Source: Stentor roeselii (lineage: Eukaryota; Ciliophora; Heterotrichea; Heterotrichida; Stentoridae). From it: a stretch of DNA of 26,127 nt. Within the stretch, counting starts at the first letter, position 1. Each line of letters starts with the position of its first letter. Below the pieces are notes generated by a model. That model was not told the origin of the DNA and did not search any database. It saw only the letters and a list, made by a program, of their open reading frames with translations. The position numbers were made by a program, and so were the translations under genes. The stretch covers positions 1 to 26,127 of the forward strand of contig RSEH01000398.1 of assembly GCA_006503475.1 (NCBI GenBank), in the 5' to 3' direction. Shown piece by piece: positions 18,162 to 26,127 of this stretch.

Positions 18162-18836
18162 ATGAAACCTCGAGCTTCCTTAGAAATCTTCACAAGTCAA
18201 ACACTCTTAATTGACTTAAAACCAAGTCGCAGCAGAACTGAACTGAACACTCCAGACTTCGCACATGTAGACTCTCCTAACTTTCCGAGTCCTTCTTCAG
18301 AAATTTTTAACCCATTTGAAAGATGTACTTCAAGAACTACTTTTTTAACTTCTTCTAGTTCTAAACCTATTCTTTCAAGACAAGTGAAAGAAAAACGAAC
18401 TTCGGGCAATTTTTTCTCTGAAGACTCGAGTTTTAGTCAAATTACGGGAAAGACAGGTACTGAATCCCTTGAGATGCTTTTGATGGCACGTGAAAGTTTG
18501 AAGGTAGTTCGAAAGGAAGCCAGGATTGTTTTCCATTCAAGTCGAAAAGCTATAAAAGACTCTCAAAAATCAAGAAGGTCAAGTTTACCCGAAGGGGACT
18601 TGAAAGGGGTTCTTTCTTTTTGTTGCAATGAAGAGAACCCGATTAGAGACCTGGCTGAAAATATTAATGCGATCAAAAATAGGGTCTTGTTGAATGAAGT
18701 AAATAATCAAAAACAGATTAAGGAACAGATCTGGCTTAAAGAGACTCTTAGAAAAATGGAGAAAAGGATGGAAAGACGTGAAAGGGAAAAAAAGAATGAT
18801 TGTCATGGATGTGTAGGGTTTTGTACTGTTATTTAA
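18162..18836 (+). CDS. Unknown protein with C-terminal CaaX prenylation box
   Basis: A 224-residue protein that I do not recognise. The first 95 residues are Ser/Thr/Pro-rich and probably disordered. Residues about 100-215 are mainly helical and charged, ending in a coiled-coil-like basic stretch (LKETLRKMEKRMERREREKK). The last eleven residues are CHGCVGFCTVI: the terminal CTVI fits a CaaX box for farnesyl or geranylgeranyl transfer, two more cysteines lie 5 and 8 residues before the CaaX cysteine and could be acylated, and a polybasic helix precedes them, as in lipid-anchored membrane proteins. There is no signal peptide. It lies 96 nt after the cullin on the same strand. The inference is a peripheral membrane-associated coiled-coil protein. 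Confidence 0.8.
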   Translation: MKPRASLEIFTSQTLLIDLKPSRSRTELNTPDFAHVDSPNFPSPSSEIFNPFERCTSRTTFLTSSSSKPILSRQVKEKRTSGNFFSEDSSFSQITGKTGTESLEMLLMARESLKVVRKEARIVFHSSRKAIKDSQKSRRSSLPEGDLKGVLSFCCNEENPIRDLAENINAIKNRVLLNEVNNQKQIKEQIWLKETLRKMEKRMERREREKKNDCHGCVGFCTVI

Positions 18837-19848
18837 GTAAGGAGAATAGTTAGGGTTTAGGTTTGGCTCTTTGTCGGGATTTATTAGGTTTCTTTATTGG
18901 AAATAGGTTTTGATAAAGAAATTTTGGGTTTTTTTAGTGAAATTTTTATGTTTAGGATGATTCAGGATTTTGAAAAATTTTAGGAAAGGATTTTAATTTT
19001 GAGAATTTTAGGATTGGGAAATTTTCAGGAATATTGAAATTGTTTTATATTGAATTGATGATTGAGAATTTTGAGATGATGTTAAATATAATGATCAAGT
19101 TTCTAAAATATTAGCATCTTGTTAATGAATTTTTGAAAGTATTTTAACTGAATTTGAATTTAATCGAAATGGTATTTTTTTCTGATTGAAGAACTAAAGA
19201 ATATTATTTAAATAATCCTTGTTGTATGAATAGAAATAATGTTTACCTTTTCTTTGAATCGATCGAAACTTGAAGGAAATTTTTAGAAATGCATGATCTT
19301 TTCAATTTAATACCATAAACGATTTTTATTATTTGAATAGACTGCAAAATATATCGGATAGTTAATTAAGGATTTGAGGTGGTTTACCTTGGATTTTAAA
19401 ATTTTTAAAAATACTTATTCAACTTTTTAATGTTGTTTCAATGCTTATTGCTAAATAAAATCGGTAATTTATTGAATTCTCACTTTTGCATGGTAAAATC
19501 TTAAGAATAAGGCCGATTTGCACCGAAAGTCTGAAACATTTAAAAAAGTGCATCTTCTTGAATAATCCCCTTCCTTTCTTCAAATTTGAGACTTAATTAT
19601 TATACTAGCGTTAATGATATTGTTTGAAATTTTTCCCTTCGATACTTTATCCAATCAGCCCATTTTTAACTCCTTCTTTAGTGGATAATTATTGAGCTGT
19701 TCATCTTCTTGACCTGCCTAGATTAAGTATAGACTTGACAGAAACCATCAAGTTGTCCAACCTTAACATAAGTCCTCCTCAAAAAACAATAATTTTTACA
19801 TCCAAAGTTAAAATAACCTGTACTAAAAAAATCTTTTATCTTAATCTA
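18837..19848. other. Spacer between convergent genes, with C-poor tract
   Basis: A 1-kb spacer between the stops of the CaaX gene (+) and the TTLL gene (-). The stretch 18901-19080 is almost free of C on the plus strand: I count two C in 180 nt. It repeats words such as TTTTAGGAT and GGATTTT. The rest (19080-19848) is AT-rich without a recognisable ORF, RNA gene or terminator. Confidence 0.6.
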
Positions 19849-21657
19849 TTAAACCTGAAAAGGTGGTTTATACTTATAGCATAACTCAAACCCTCCAGTA
19901 TCTTCCATAGAATTATTCCCATCAACAACAACCTTGACAGCATCTTCAAGTACCTCCTTGACCAGAACTTGAGTGACATTCTAATTACCCCTTACAGTAG
20001 AATAATCCATTGCAGGACTCGAGTTGATTTCAAGCAGCCAAGGTTTCATTTTATCATCAATCATAAAATCATACCCAAAGATCTCAAAGCTATTCGCCCT
20101 TCCCAAGTTTCCAACAGTCATCAACGAATGTTTAACAATTTTTTTAATCCCAGGGTAAATACTTGAATTCCACAGATCATTTCCTTTTTCCCTTACAAGA
20201 AACTCTTGAAACTGTTGAAGACTCCACATGCACCCTTCGATATTAGCAGAGTCGAATTTACTTGATTTCTTAGAAATGCTGTTATTTGTCAAATGCACGA
20301 AAGGATCATCAATCTTCTGATCAGAGTAGTCTTCAATGCTGAATCTCAAGTAACACTGTCGATAGACCCAAACCGTTAAAGGGTCTGAAGAACTGACTAA
20401 CACCCACTGCCTGATATCGAATTTTTTATTTGAAATCAATAAAGGGTTCTCAATGTACTTTTGCACCACCCAACAACTTGAGTTTCCAATAAAACCTTTC
20501 AGATCTTCAATGTTATCAAATAAAGAAATATCTCGACCACGACTTTTTCTTCCTGCTTTAACAATCCAGATGTTTTTCTTTCCTGTTAAAAAGAACTGTG
20601 GGTCCTTTTCTTCTAACTCATGAAGAACTTGTGATACATTCATCATCAAATCACCTGAACTTCCAAGCATTAATCTTGAAAAAGAACTTCGAACTTCTTG
20701 GATGTCAAGAGAAGTAAGAATTTTCCATTCAATGTTCATCACTAGGGAAGAAACTCTGTTGTTTTTGTAGTTTTCTTTCTCGATTTCAGTTAAAAACCTC
20801 CTGCAAACTATCAGAGCAACAATTATTTTCTCTGTCATTTGACTTGATGGAACTTCCAAGTAGTTCTTTAACATCGAAATCGCGAAGATTGACTTGAAAT
20901 TCTCGAAAAACTCGTCAAAACCTTTCGAGTCCAACTTGAATGAACGGGGAAAAAAGTGAAGGTAAGGAAAAAAGGAAGGCTTTTTTAGGTTTTCGTATAA
21001 CTGCCACTTTACTGATAACTCGAAATTACGAGGGAAGTGGTTGTAAAGCTGCCAGTCTTGAAGGTTTAATGGAATTCGGGCGTTTCTTGACCATTTTAAG
21101 TCGAAGAAGGGACTTTCTGGGTCTTCGTTCTCGAACCATCCTCTTTGGAGTAGTGATTTACGGATGTCTGGGTAGTTCCCTGCAAGGATGAAGACTTTTG
21201 ATTTGATGTTGTTCGTGGCTTTCCATGACTCAAAAGGAGTCAACAAAGGCCTAATCACAGCTTCAATTTGAATTTTACTCGTAAAATTCCCTTTAGAAAC
21301 CGGAGCCGGGCTTTGAAAGCTCTTCGGAAGACTTTTCCTTTCAATCTCAGGAGTTTTTCCAAAAGTCTTTTTCCTATCAAGCTGTGTAAAAATTTCAGGA
21401 AACGAAGTTTTTCTTTCAGCTTTTTCAATATTTTCCGTTCTAGTCTTGCTTGAAATTGAGATTTCAGCTTGTTTAGTATAAGAAAAGACCTGAGGCTGAA
21501 GGTTTAAGCTTAACTTCTCAGAGCTTCTGGTCGGGCTAAGCTTTTTGCTGTCTGTTTTAAAGACTTGCTTTTTGAATGGACTGTTTTTTTTGTTTTTTCG
21601 AGAGGTGAAGAACTTTTGAACGCTGTTTTGAAATTTATTGGAAACTGACACTGACAT
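19849..21657 (-). CDS. Tubulin-tyrosine-ligase-like protein, TTLL3/8 glycine-ligase type; exons 21657-19996 and 19980-19849
   Basis: Exon 1 plus exon 2 give 597 residues. The N-terminal 140 residues are disordered and basic. Then come the TTLL3-like segment VFILAGNYPDIRKSLLQRGWFE (about 155-176), WSRNARIPLN, FPRSFKL, and the ATP-grasp core: IWIVKAGRKSRGRDI (363-377), WVVQKYIENPLLI (396-408), KFDIRQWVLV, HLTNNSI (455-461) and FGYDFMIDDKMKPWLLEINSSP with Asp530, Glu543 and Asn545 as the likely Mg-ATP ligands. Removing the 15-nt intron after DYST continues as NVTQVLVKEVLEDAVKVVVD and TGGFELCYKYKPPFQV, the usual TTLL3 ending. TTLL3/8 enzymes initiate glycylation of axonemal tubulin, fitting a heavily ciliated cell. 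The ATP loop has Ala and Asp where relatives usually have Pro and Gly. Confidence 0.92.
19981..19995 (-). other. 15-nt spliceosomal intron in the TTLL gene
   Basis: On the coding strand it reads GTAAGGGGTAATTAG: GT-AG with A at position 10. The intron is in phase 0 and ends with an in-frame TAG, so retention truncates the protein right after the catalytic EINSSP motif. Removal extends the TTLL homology by about 40 residues. Confidence 0.95.
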
Positions 21658-21781
21658 CAGGGTGTTAAATTATATGAAAAGAGGGATGAATAGTAAACAA
21701 ACATTTTGTCATCAATCATAGTTCAGATTAAAAAGCCTAAAAAAATCACAAGAAACTTCTTAAAACAATTGAAATTAAAGA

Positions 21782-22081
21782 CTAATCACAGTATATCGGA
21801 AATGAAGATGAAATGATTGATGATATGCTTTCATAGTTGATTTCTTCTAAAGCTTTTAAAATATGCACCGTTGAAACTATCGCTTTTTTCTTACGACCCT
21901 TGCTATCCTTCGCGATTTCTCCTGCTATGGCTCCGACGTAACAAATGAAAACACTTGCTGCCAGGTTCATCATTTTCTTTACCTGCTTCGTAACAATGAT
22001 ACCTTCTGGAAGCTGCTCTTTAACAACTCGAAATGAAATCGTTACAGGCAGCAACTTTTCATCAAACTCCAAGTTTTCCAT
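21782..22081 (-). CDS. Histone-fold protein, POLE3/Dpb4-like
   Basis: A 99-residue protein covering a complete histone fold. It aligns by eye with POLE3 (CHRAC17, yeast Dpb4): LPVTISFRVVKEQLPEG (helix 1), IIVTKQVKKMMNLAASVFICYVG (helix 2), KKKAIVSTVHILKALEEINYES (helix 3). In other eukaryotes this protein pairs with POLE4/CHRAC15-type partners in DNA polymerase epsilon and in chromatin-remodelling complexes. It lacks the acidic C-terminal tail of the animal protein and ends soon after the fold. An NF-YB-like subunit is the main alternative, but the VVKEQLPEG start favours POLE3. It lies 124 nt upstream of the TTLL gene on the same strand and diverges from the SNARE gene. The stop is TAG. Confidence 0.85.
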   Translation of the reverse strand: MENLEFDEKLLPVTISFRVVKEQLPEGIIVTKQVKKMMNLAASVFICYVGAIAGEIAKDSKGRKKKAIVSTVHILKALEEINYESISSIISSSFPIYCD

Positions 22082-22516
22082 TTATTCAAGCCCCCAGGTA
22101 AATAATAAACTTCTTCAAACAATCAAGCTTTGAATTAACAGAATAATCTGTCAAACCAATGAATAAAAATCAAGAAAAAGTTAAAAAAGAAATTCATCAA
22201 ATTTTAACAAAAAATCTGAAGAAATCAGAAAACCTTTCAAAAACATCAAAAAAACAGAAAACCTTCAAAAAACATCTAAAAAAATCAAAAATACTTAAAA
22301 AAACATCTAAAAAAATCAGAAAACCTTGAAAAAGCATCTAAAAAAATCACAAAAAATATTAAAAAAAATCAAAAAAACCTATCAAAACCATCTAAAACAT
22401 CTAAAAACCTTAAAAAGTAAAAAAAATTCTAAAGATTACAAAATATAATCTTATCTTCTCTGAACTCATATAAATTTACTATAAACAACTAATAATCCAT
22501 TCCCTTTTATAATCTT
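22082..22516. promoter_or_regulatory. Divergent promoter region, A-rich
   Basis: A 435-nt region between the starts of the POLE3-like (-) and SNARE (+) genes. From about 22180 to 22440 the plus strand is dominated by A-tracts with few G and short CATCT/CCTT interruptions. Long A-tracts of this kind disfavour nucleosomes, so an open bidirectional promoter is a reasonable inference. No TATA-like match at a fixed distance was identified with confidence. Confidence 0.5.
22240..22350 (+). repeat. Degenerate ~31-nt A-rich tandem repeat
   Basis: The word CATCTAAAAAAATC or close variants begins near 22244, 22273, 22304 and 22335, spaced 29, 31 and 31 nt, often followed by AGAAAACCTT. More diverged copies continue to about 22420. 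Probably a locally expanded promoter repeat. Confidence 0.7.
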
Positions 22517-23089
22517 ATGGAAGACTACCTCCGCAAAATCCGAGATCTCGAAAAGTCGATAGACAAAATCGTAGAATCCTCAGAAAACCAAGGCGTCTAC
22601 AACGATTCCATCGAAAAATCCTTAAACGATCTCCAAGAGCTAATAGAAAAATCCAAAAACCTATGCACAACTCAACACGAAGAAAAATACTTAAAACAAT
22701 ACTCAAACAACGCCTCTCGTCTCAAGAAGCGCGCCCAGTCCTTAAGAGTCTCTGAAGAAAGCAAAAAGCTTCGAAATGAACTTTTAGGAAACAGCGAAAT
22801 TCTAGAAACCACTGCAATTGACCTACTAGTTCAAGAAGGCAACAGCCTTGACACCAGTTTAGGAATGTCTGGAAGTATCTTGCAAAGTGCCCAAGATGTG
22901 AAGATGAGTCTCGCTTATCAAAAGGACAAAGTGATGAAAACCTCTGAAAAAATCGTAAAATTCGTTGAAATGGTCCCTGGGGTCAGTGGGTTAATCGGAA
23001 AAATTTCAAGAAGAAAAAGGTTTAATGCGGTAGTCATCGGACTGGCCTTTTGCATTTGCCTGATAATCACAGTGATTTATTTATTTTAG
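22517..23089 (+). CDS. Qb-SNARE, Golgi GS28 (GOSR1)-like
   Basis: A 190-residue tail-anchored protein. The N-terminal half (1-90) is helical. The SNARE helix runs from about 105 to 155, with Gln135 in the zero layer and hydrophobic residues at heptad positions (Val128, Leu132, Val139). The membrane helix is 170-190, preceded by basic KISRRKR. The spacing from the zero-layer Gln through VPGVSGLIGKI to the basic patch equals that of GOSR1 (28 residues, FPAVNSLIQRI in the animal protein), which supports GS28 over Vti1 or membrin. GS28 acts in ER-Golgi and intra-Golgi fusion. It is shorter than animal GS28 (about 250). It diverges from the POLE3-like gene across an A-rich promoter. Confidence 0.82.
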   Translation: MEDYLRKIRDLEKSIDKIVESSENQGVYNDSIEKSLNDLQELIEKSKNLCTTQHEEKYLKQYSNNASRLKKRAQSLRVSEESKKLRNELLGNSEILETTAIDLLVQEGNSLDTSLGMSGSILQSAQDVKMSLAYQKDKVMKTSEKIVKFVEMVPGVSGLIGKISRRKRFNAVVIGLAFCICLIITVIYLF

Positions 23090-23157
23090 CTGTTAATCTA
23101 TACCAAAAAATCACCAAAGTCCATTTACCTTCAATTATTCGTTTTCATCTAAATCTA

Positions 23158-24243
23158 ATGTTTCAGTTCTTTTTGCCAGTTTCAGTCCTTTCTTTATTCT
23201 GTTCAGAACTAGAAATAGGCAGCGACATCTTAAAACTAGGAAATATTGTCTCATCAGGAAAAGTCCAAAACGGTTGGAAATACTCAGACGTGAACAATGA
23301 AGTCCCTGCAAGTGAATCAATTCTATTTTTTTACCTGAAAGGACTGGACTCTTTAGGTCCAAAGTTCGAAATCGCTTCTTTTCACCATGAAGACGAGGTC
23401 TTATCTCCTGAGTCTCAATGGCTTTCAATGTCAGTTTCTTTAGACGAAGAAATCAATGGAATCTTTAAAGACTACCGGGCGATTAAAGTGATTCAACAGT
23501 GCAAAGACCAGGAAGGCTTCGCCTCGATCATCTCGAATGTCACGTTCAAGGCGCATTCATGTGAAGCGGTTACTGTGAACTGGATAAAGCTTTGTGGAGA
23601 ACCCAGTCAATTAAGAGTCGGTCTTAATATCGGCTTTTCTTCTGATTCTTTTGAAGTCGTTCATGATGGAGAAGTGACGAGTCTCTTTGATAGCGACTTG
23701 GAAAATGAAGTCTTTACTGTTCCTAGTCATCAAAATGAGATGGCACTTTATATGAACTTTCAAGGAGAGGCCACAAGGACTTACTTTAAAAGTCCTTATT
23801 TGGTTACTGACCATGAAGTACTTTTTCCTTCACTTAGTGGAAATATCATGAAAACTACCTGGATTGAAGAAAGTTTCTTGGAACTTAAAATTGAATTTAA
23901 TTGCTTGTTGTTGAGTGGAGTTCATGAAGAAATTGAACTGGTTGTTGAAATTCCTTATTTTAAAGATTTGCAGGTTTTTTTTTATAAGGATTGTGGAATA
24001 CAGAAAGTTAATTCGAAGGTTTTAGGAATTGTTGTTTTAGCTGCTGGACTTGGGATTTTAATTTTGGTTATGTGGATGCATGTTAATGGAAGTGACTGGA
24101 AATTTAAGGAGATTTGGGATAATGGAAGTACTTATGCGAAAAATGGTTATTTTAAGGTCTCGGTTTTTCTTGCTTTGAAGTATCGATCGGCCTTGAAGAA
24201 AGGGTTTAAGGATGAAAATTGTATTGATTATGGAACTGTTTGA
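23158..24243 (+). CDS. Unrecognised type I membrane protein
   Basis: A 361-residue protein, taking the ATG at 23158. The frame is open upstream to 23050, inside the SNARE gene, but the Met at 23158 starts a clean signal peptide (MFQFFLPVSVLSLFCS), so it is chosen. Residues 17-285 form a beta-rich luminal or extracellular domain with few cysteines, including SCEAVTVNWIKLCGEPSQLR (134-153) and a RVGLNIGFSS segment. A membrane helix spans about 286-307, followed by a 54-residue cytosolic tail. I cannot assign a family; the CEAVTVNWIKLCG...GLNIG pattern may define one. The gene follows the SNARE stop by 68 nt on the same strand and ends in TGA. Confidence 0.85.
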   Translation: MFQFFLPVSVLSLFCSELEIGSDILKLGNIVSSGKVQNGWKYSDVNNEVPASESILFFYLKGLDSLGPKFEIASFHHEDEVLSPESQWLSMSVSLDEEINGIFKDYRAIKVIQQCKDQEGFASIISNVTFKAHSCEAVTVNWIKLCGEPSQLRVGLNIGFSSDSFEVVHDGEVTSLFDSDLENEVFTVPSHQNEMALYMNFQGEATRTYFKSPYLVTDHEVLFPSLSGNIMKTTWIEESFLELKIEFNCLLLSGVHEEIELVVEIPYFKDLQVFFYKDCGIQKVNSKVLGIVVLAAGLGILILVMWMHVNGSDWKFKEIWDNGSTYAKNGYFKVSVFLALKYRSALKKGFKDENCIDYGTV

Positions 24244-25734
24244 AATTATTTTGAGGGTTAGAAATTAATTTAAGGGTTAAGAGTTTTTTTTAAGTTCGAT
24301 TTTTAGATTTTTTTTAGTTGGGAAAAATCTGTTTGGGATTAGCGAGATTAGCTAACTTATAATCTCTGTTAATTAACCAAAATATTCCAATGGTTCGGAA
24401 TACGAACCTGTTAAGCTTGGGTAAGAATCTGAACTGCTCTAATTAAAGCATAATTTATCTAATATGTCATACGAAACTTTGATCTTTGGTTACCAATTTT
24501 AATATTATATTACTCTAAGTATCTACTCTGATCATTACTTCAAAAGATACTAGCAAAGATCTAAACTTTGAAATATCTCATAGGGAGAATATTGAGAATT
24601 TGTTGCTCCAAGCATTTGAATTCATTTTTAGTATATTCCTCACTGAATGACTATTCTCGTGCAGATATAAGATTATTTGCTTAATAATCAGCTAAAAATG
24701 GAATTAATTGCTTTTAGAGTGGAAGCAAATACTTAACTGTCAGGTGTTAATTAAATGATTCGGGTTTTACAAATTTGATAATTTATATATTACAAATAAA
24801 TCGCATAACGTTTCTAAATTCACATTTCATAAATTTCATTATGAACTGATATATTTTAAAGATTTTCATAGATTTTCATAATATGAACATCGAAAATATT
24901 AATAAAAGTATATCAAGCCTCTATTACGAAGGTTTCTTTTTCATGAATCCTAATTGTTTTTGTGATAATAAATTACTTAATGAAAACTAAAGAACATATG
25001 AATAGTGTTAAAATATACAAGGCTCAGAAAAATCCAGAAACTCTAATGGTTATTCAGACGTAGTATGATTCAATCCACTGTAGTTAAGATTTAGAAAATT
25101 TATAGATAATAAGAAGTTATATCATTTAAATCTAATACTTAACTTAAATTAAGCCATCTGGTACCACCTCAAAAATTATGATGAATTTACTATTATTTAG
25201 ATACAATAAAGAAAATATTATTATAGAATATTATGATAAGCAATCATTATTTGGAAGTTGGGTAGTAGAAATAAGACGACTATGGATTAAAAACTTTATA
25301 TAGTAATGCTAGATAGTATCAAAAAGTATATAATTATCAATTTATGTTAGATATCAGGGAAATAAATTCATTTTATTTGAAAATAGTATAAAATAATCAT
25401 CTTATGATTTAATACTTATATATAAAAATACAGTTTAATAATACAAGAATACTATATAAACTGATAGGTGTAATCTTAAATATTATTAAATAATGATAAA
25501 AGGTTTATAAAATCTTGAGGAAATCTATTTAATATATCTGAATATTGAATAATATTTACTAACAAAAGATTTCAAAAACAATCACATTAATAACATAATC
25601 AATAACATCTAACAATATCTAAAACTATACCACAATTAAATCCCAAAAAAAAAGCATTCAAATAAAATAATAATCCAAAATCACCATCTAATTTATCTTC
25701 AGCCATGACAAAAAATTCTCTTCAAATATGAAAA
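24244..25734. other. AT-rich intergenic spacer
   Basis: A 1.5-kb spacer without a credible ORF. The first 90 nt are G/T-rich, as after other genes here. A perfect 6-bp hairpin GGTTCG-GAATA-CGAACC lies at 24392-24408. From about 25560 the sequence turns A/C-rich and G-poor, as upstream of other genes, and probably holds the promoter of the gene at 25735. Nothing else is recognisable. Confidence 0.6.
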
Positions 25735-26127
25735 ATGATTTCAATAAAGTACGCCCTTCTTTCAATCCTATGTTATTTTATTCTAATCTTTTCAATAGGC
25801 CTAGACAGCCTAAGCCGTAGTTACCGTTCAACACATACTTCGATATACGAGCCGTCAACAAGTCTATCAACAATCTCATCTCTCTACTCATCATCTTCCC
25901 CTTTTCAGCCGATTCCGATAAAAGACTCAGAAGATCTGAACTCAGAATTCACTTCTTATTCCCCAAAATTCCACATTGACGACTCATCAAAACTTTCATC
26001 AACCTCAAGTCTTTCCTGCAAGCCAAACAACTTGGGTTATTCAATCCAAACCGGAAAATTCGTATTTCCTGATTTTTCCTACCCGGCCTGTTCAACTCTT
26101 GCAGCAAAAAATCTTCCTGAACTGAAT
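25735..26127 (+). CDS. Unrecognised signal-anchored protein, 5' part only
   Basis: The frame is open from the ATG at 25735 to the window end, giving 131 residues. Residues 5-22 (KYALLSILCYFILIFSIG) form a signal peptide or type II signal anchor. A Ser/Thr-rich, probably glycosylated stem follows (about 25-90), then the start of a folded region (LGYSIQTGKFVFPDFSYPAC). This short tail-anchor-stem layout is typical of Golgi glycosyltransferases, but no catalytic motif is within the window, so that is only a suggestion. Another ATG at 25728 is in a different frame that soon closes. The C-rich codon usage matches the 5' ends of other genes here. Confidence 0.75.
   Translation, partial: MISIKYALLSILCYFILIFSIGLDSLSRSYRSTHTSIYEPSTSLSTISSLYSSSSPFQPIPIKDSEDLNSEFTSYSPKFHIDDSSKLSSTSSLSCKPNNLGYSIQTGKFVFPDFSYPACSTLAAKNLPELN

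Noticed and set aside
19781-19854. A third 15-nt GT-AG stretch (GTTTAATAGATTAAG at 19840-19854) that would extend the TTLL protein by about 45 residues.
   Set aside because: It lacks the GTA start of the two proven introns, and the extension shows no resemblance to TTLL3 C-termini; the stop at 19849 gives a normal family ending.
15843-23089. An operon or functional cluster linking cullin, TAF7, POLE3, TTLL and SNARE.
   Set aside because: Strands alternate and the functions are unrelated; close packing is general in such genomes.
23050-23157. Upstream Met at 23050 for the type I membrane protein, overlapping the SNARE gene.
   Set aside because: The added 36 residues bury the signal peptide, and the overlap lies under the SNARE membrane-helix coding sequence. 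Met at 23158 is the better start.
24385-24410. tRNA T-arm-like GGTTCG...CGAACC.
   Set aside because: No acceptor, D or anticodon arm can be drawn around it.

Overview
The window looks like macronuclear DNA of a heterotrich ciliate, most likely Stentor or a close relative. Four things support this. Genes are dense and AT-rich, with short UTR space. Two 15-nt spliceosomal introns (15470-15484 and 19981-19995) can be proven because removing them restores conserved protein families. All three standard stop codons are used as real terminators: TGA ends the genes at 2883, 14436 and 24243, while TAA and TAG end others. The gene content is that of a ciliated eukaryote. TAA/TAG reassignment (Paramecium, Tetrahymena) and TGA-as-Trp (Blepharisma) both fit poorly. 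The genus is an inference.

Layout. 1-9986: a tandem array of three paralogous minus-strand genes, the first cut by the window edge. They encode about 1015-residue surface proteins with a signal peptide, a LamG/concanavalin-like domain, a cysteine-rich growth-factor-receptor-like stalk, a beta-rich juxtamembrane stretch and a polytopic membrane core. The duplications took promoters and 3' flanks along. 9987-11413: AT-rich spacer ending in a G-poor A/C promoter tract. 11414-13510 (+): an ALMS-motif centriole/basal-body protein, convergent at 4 nt with an unknown coiled-coil protein (13515-14267, -). 14436-15137 (-): a minimal SUN-domain nuclear-envelope protein, whose start codon overlaps that of the divergent TAF7 gene (15136-15774, +, one intron). 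15843-18065 (+): a cullin. 18162-18836 (+): an unknown protein ending in a CaaX box. 18837-19848: spacer between convergent genes. 19849-21657 (-): a TTLL3/8-type tubulin glycine ligase-like protein whose last exon follows a 15-nt intron. 21782-22081 (-): a POLE3/Dpb4-like histone-fold protein. 22517-23089 (+): a GS28-like Qb-SNARE. 23158-24243 (+): an unrecognised type I membrane protein. 24244-25734: spacer. 25735-26127 (+): the 5' part of an unrecognised signal-anchored protein.

The single-copy genes from 11414 onward are housekeeping and cytoskeletal genes (transcription, ubiquitin ligase, cilia, nuclear envelope, Golgi traffic) with no evident operon logic. The two most unusual features are the tandem surface-protein array, with a near-constant membrane core and a diverging ectodomain, and a sharp alternation, inside single genes, between A/C-ending and G/T-ending codon blocks of roughly 300-700 nt that ignores domain boundaries and runs into the flanking non-coding DNA.
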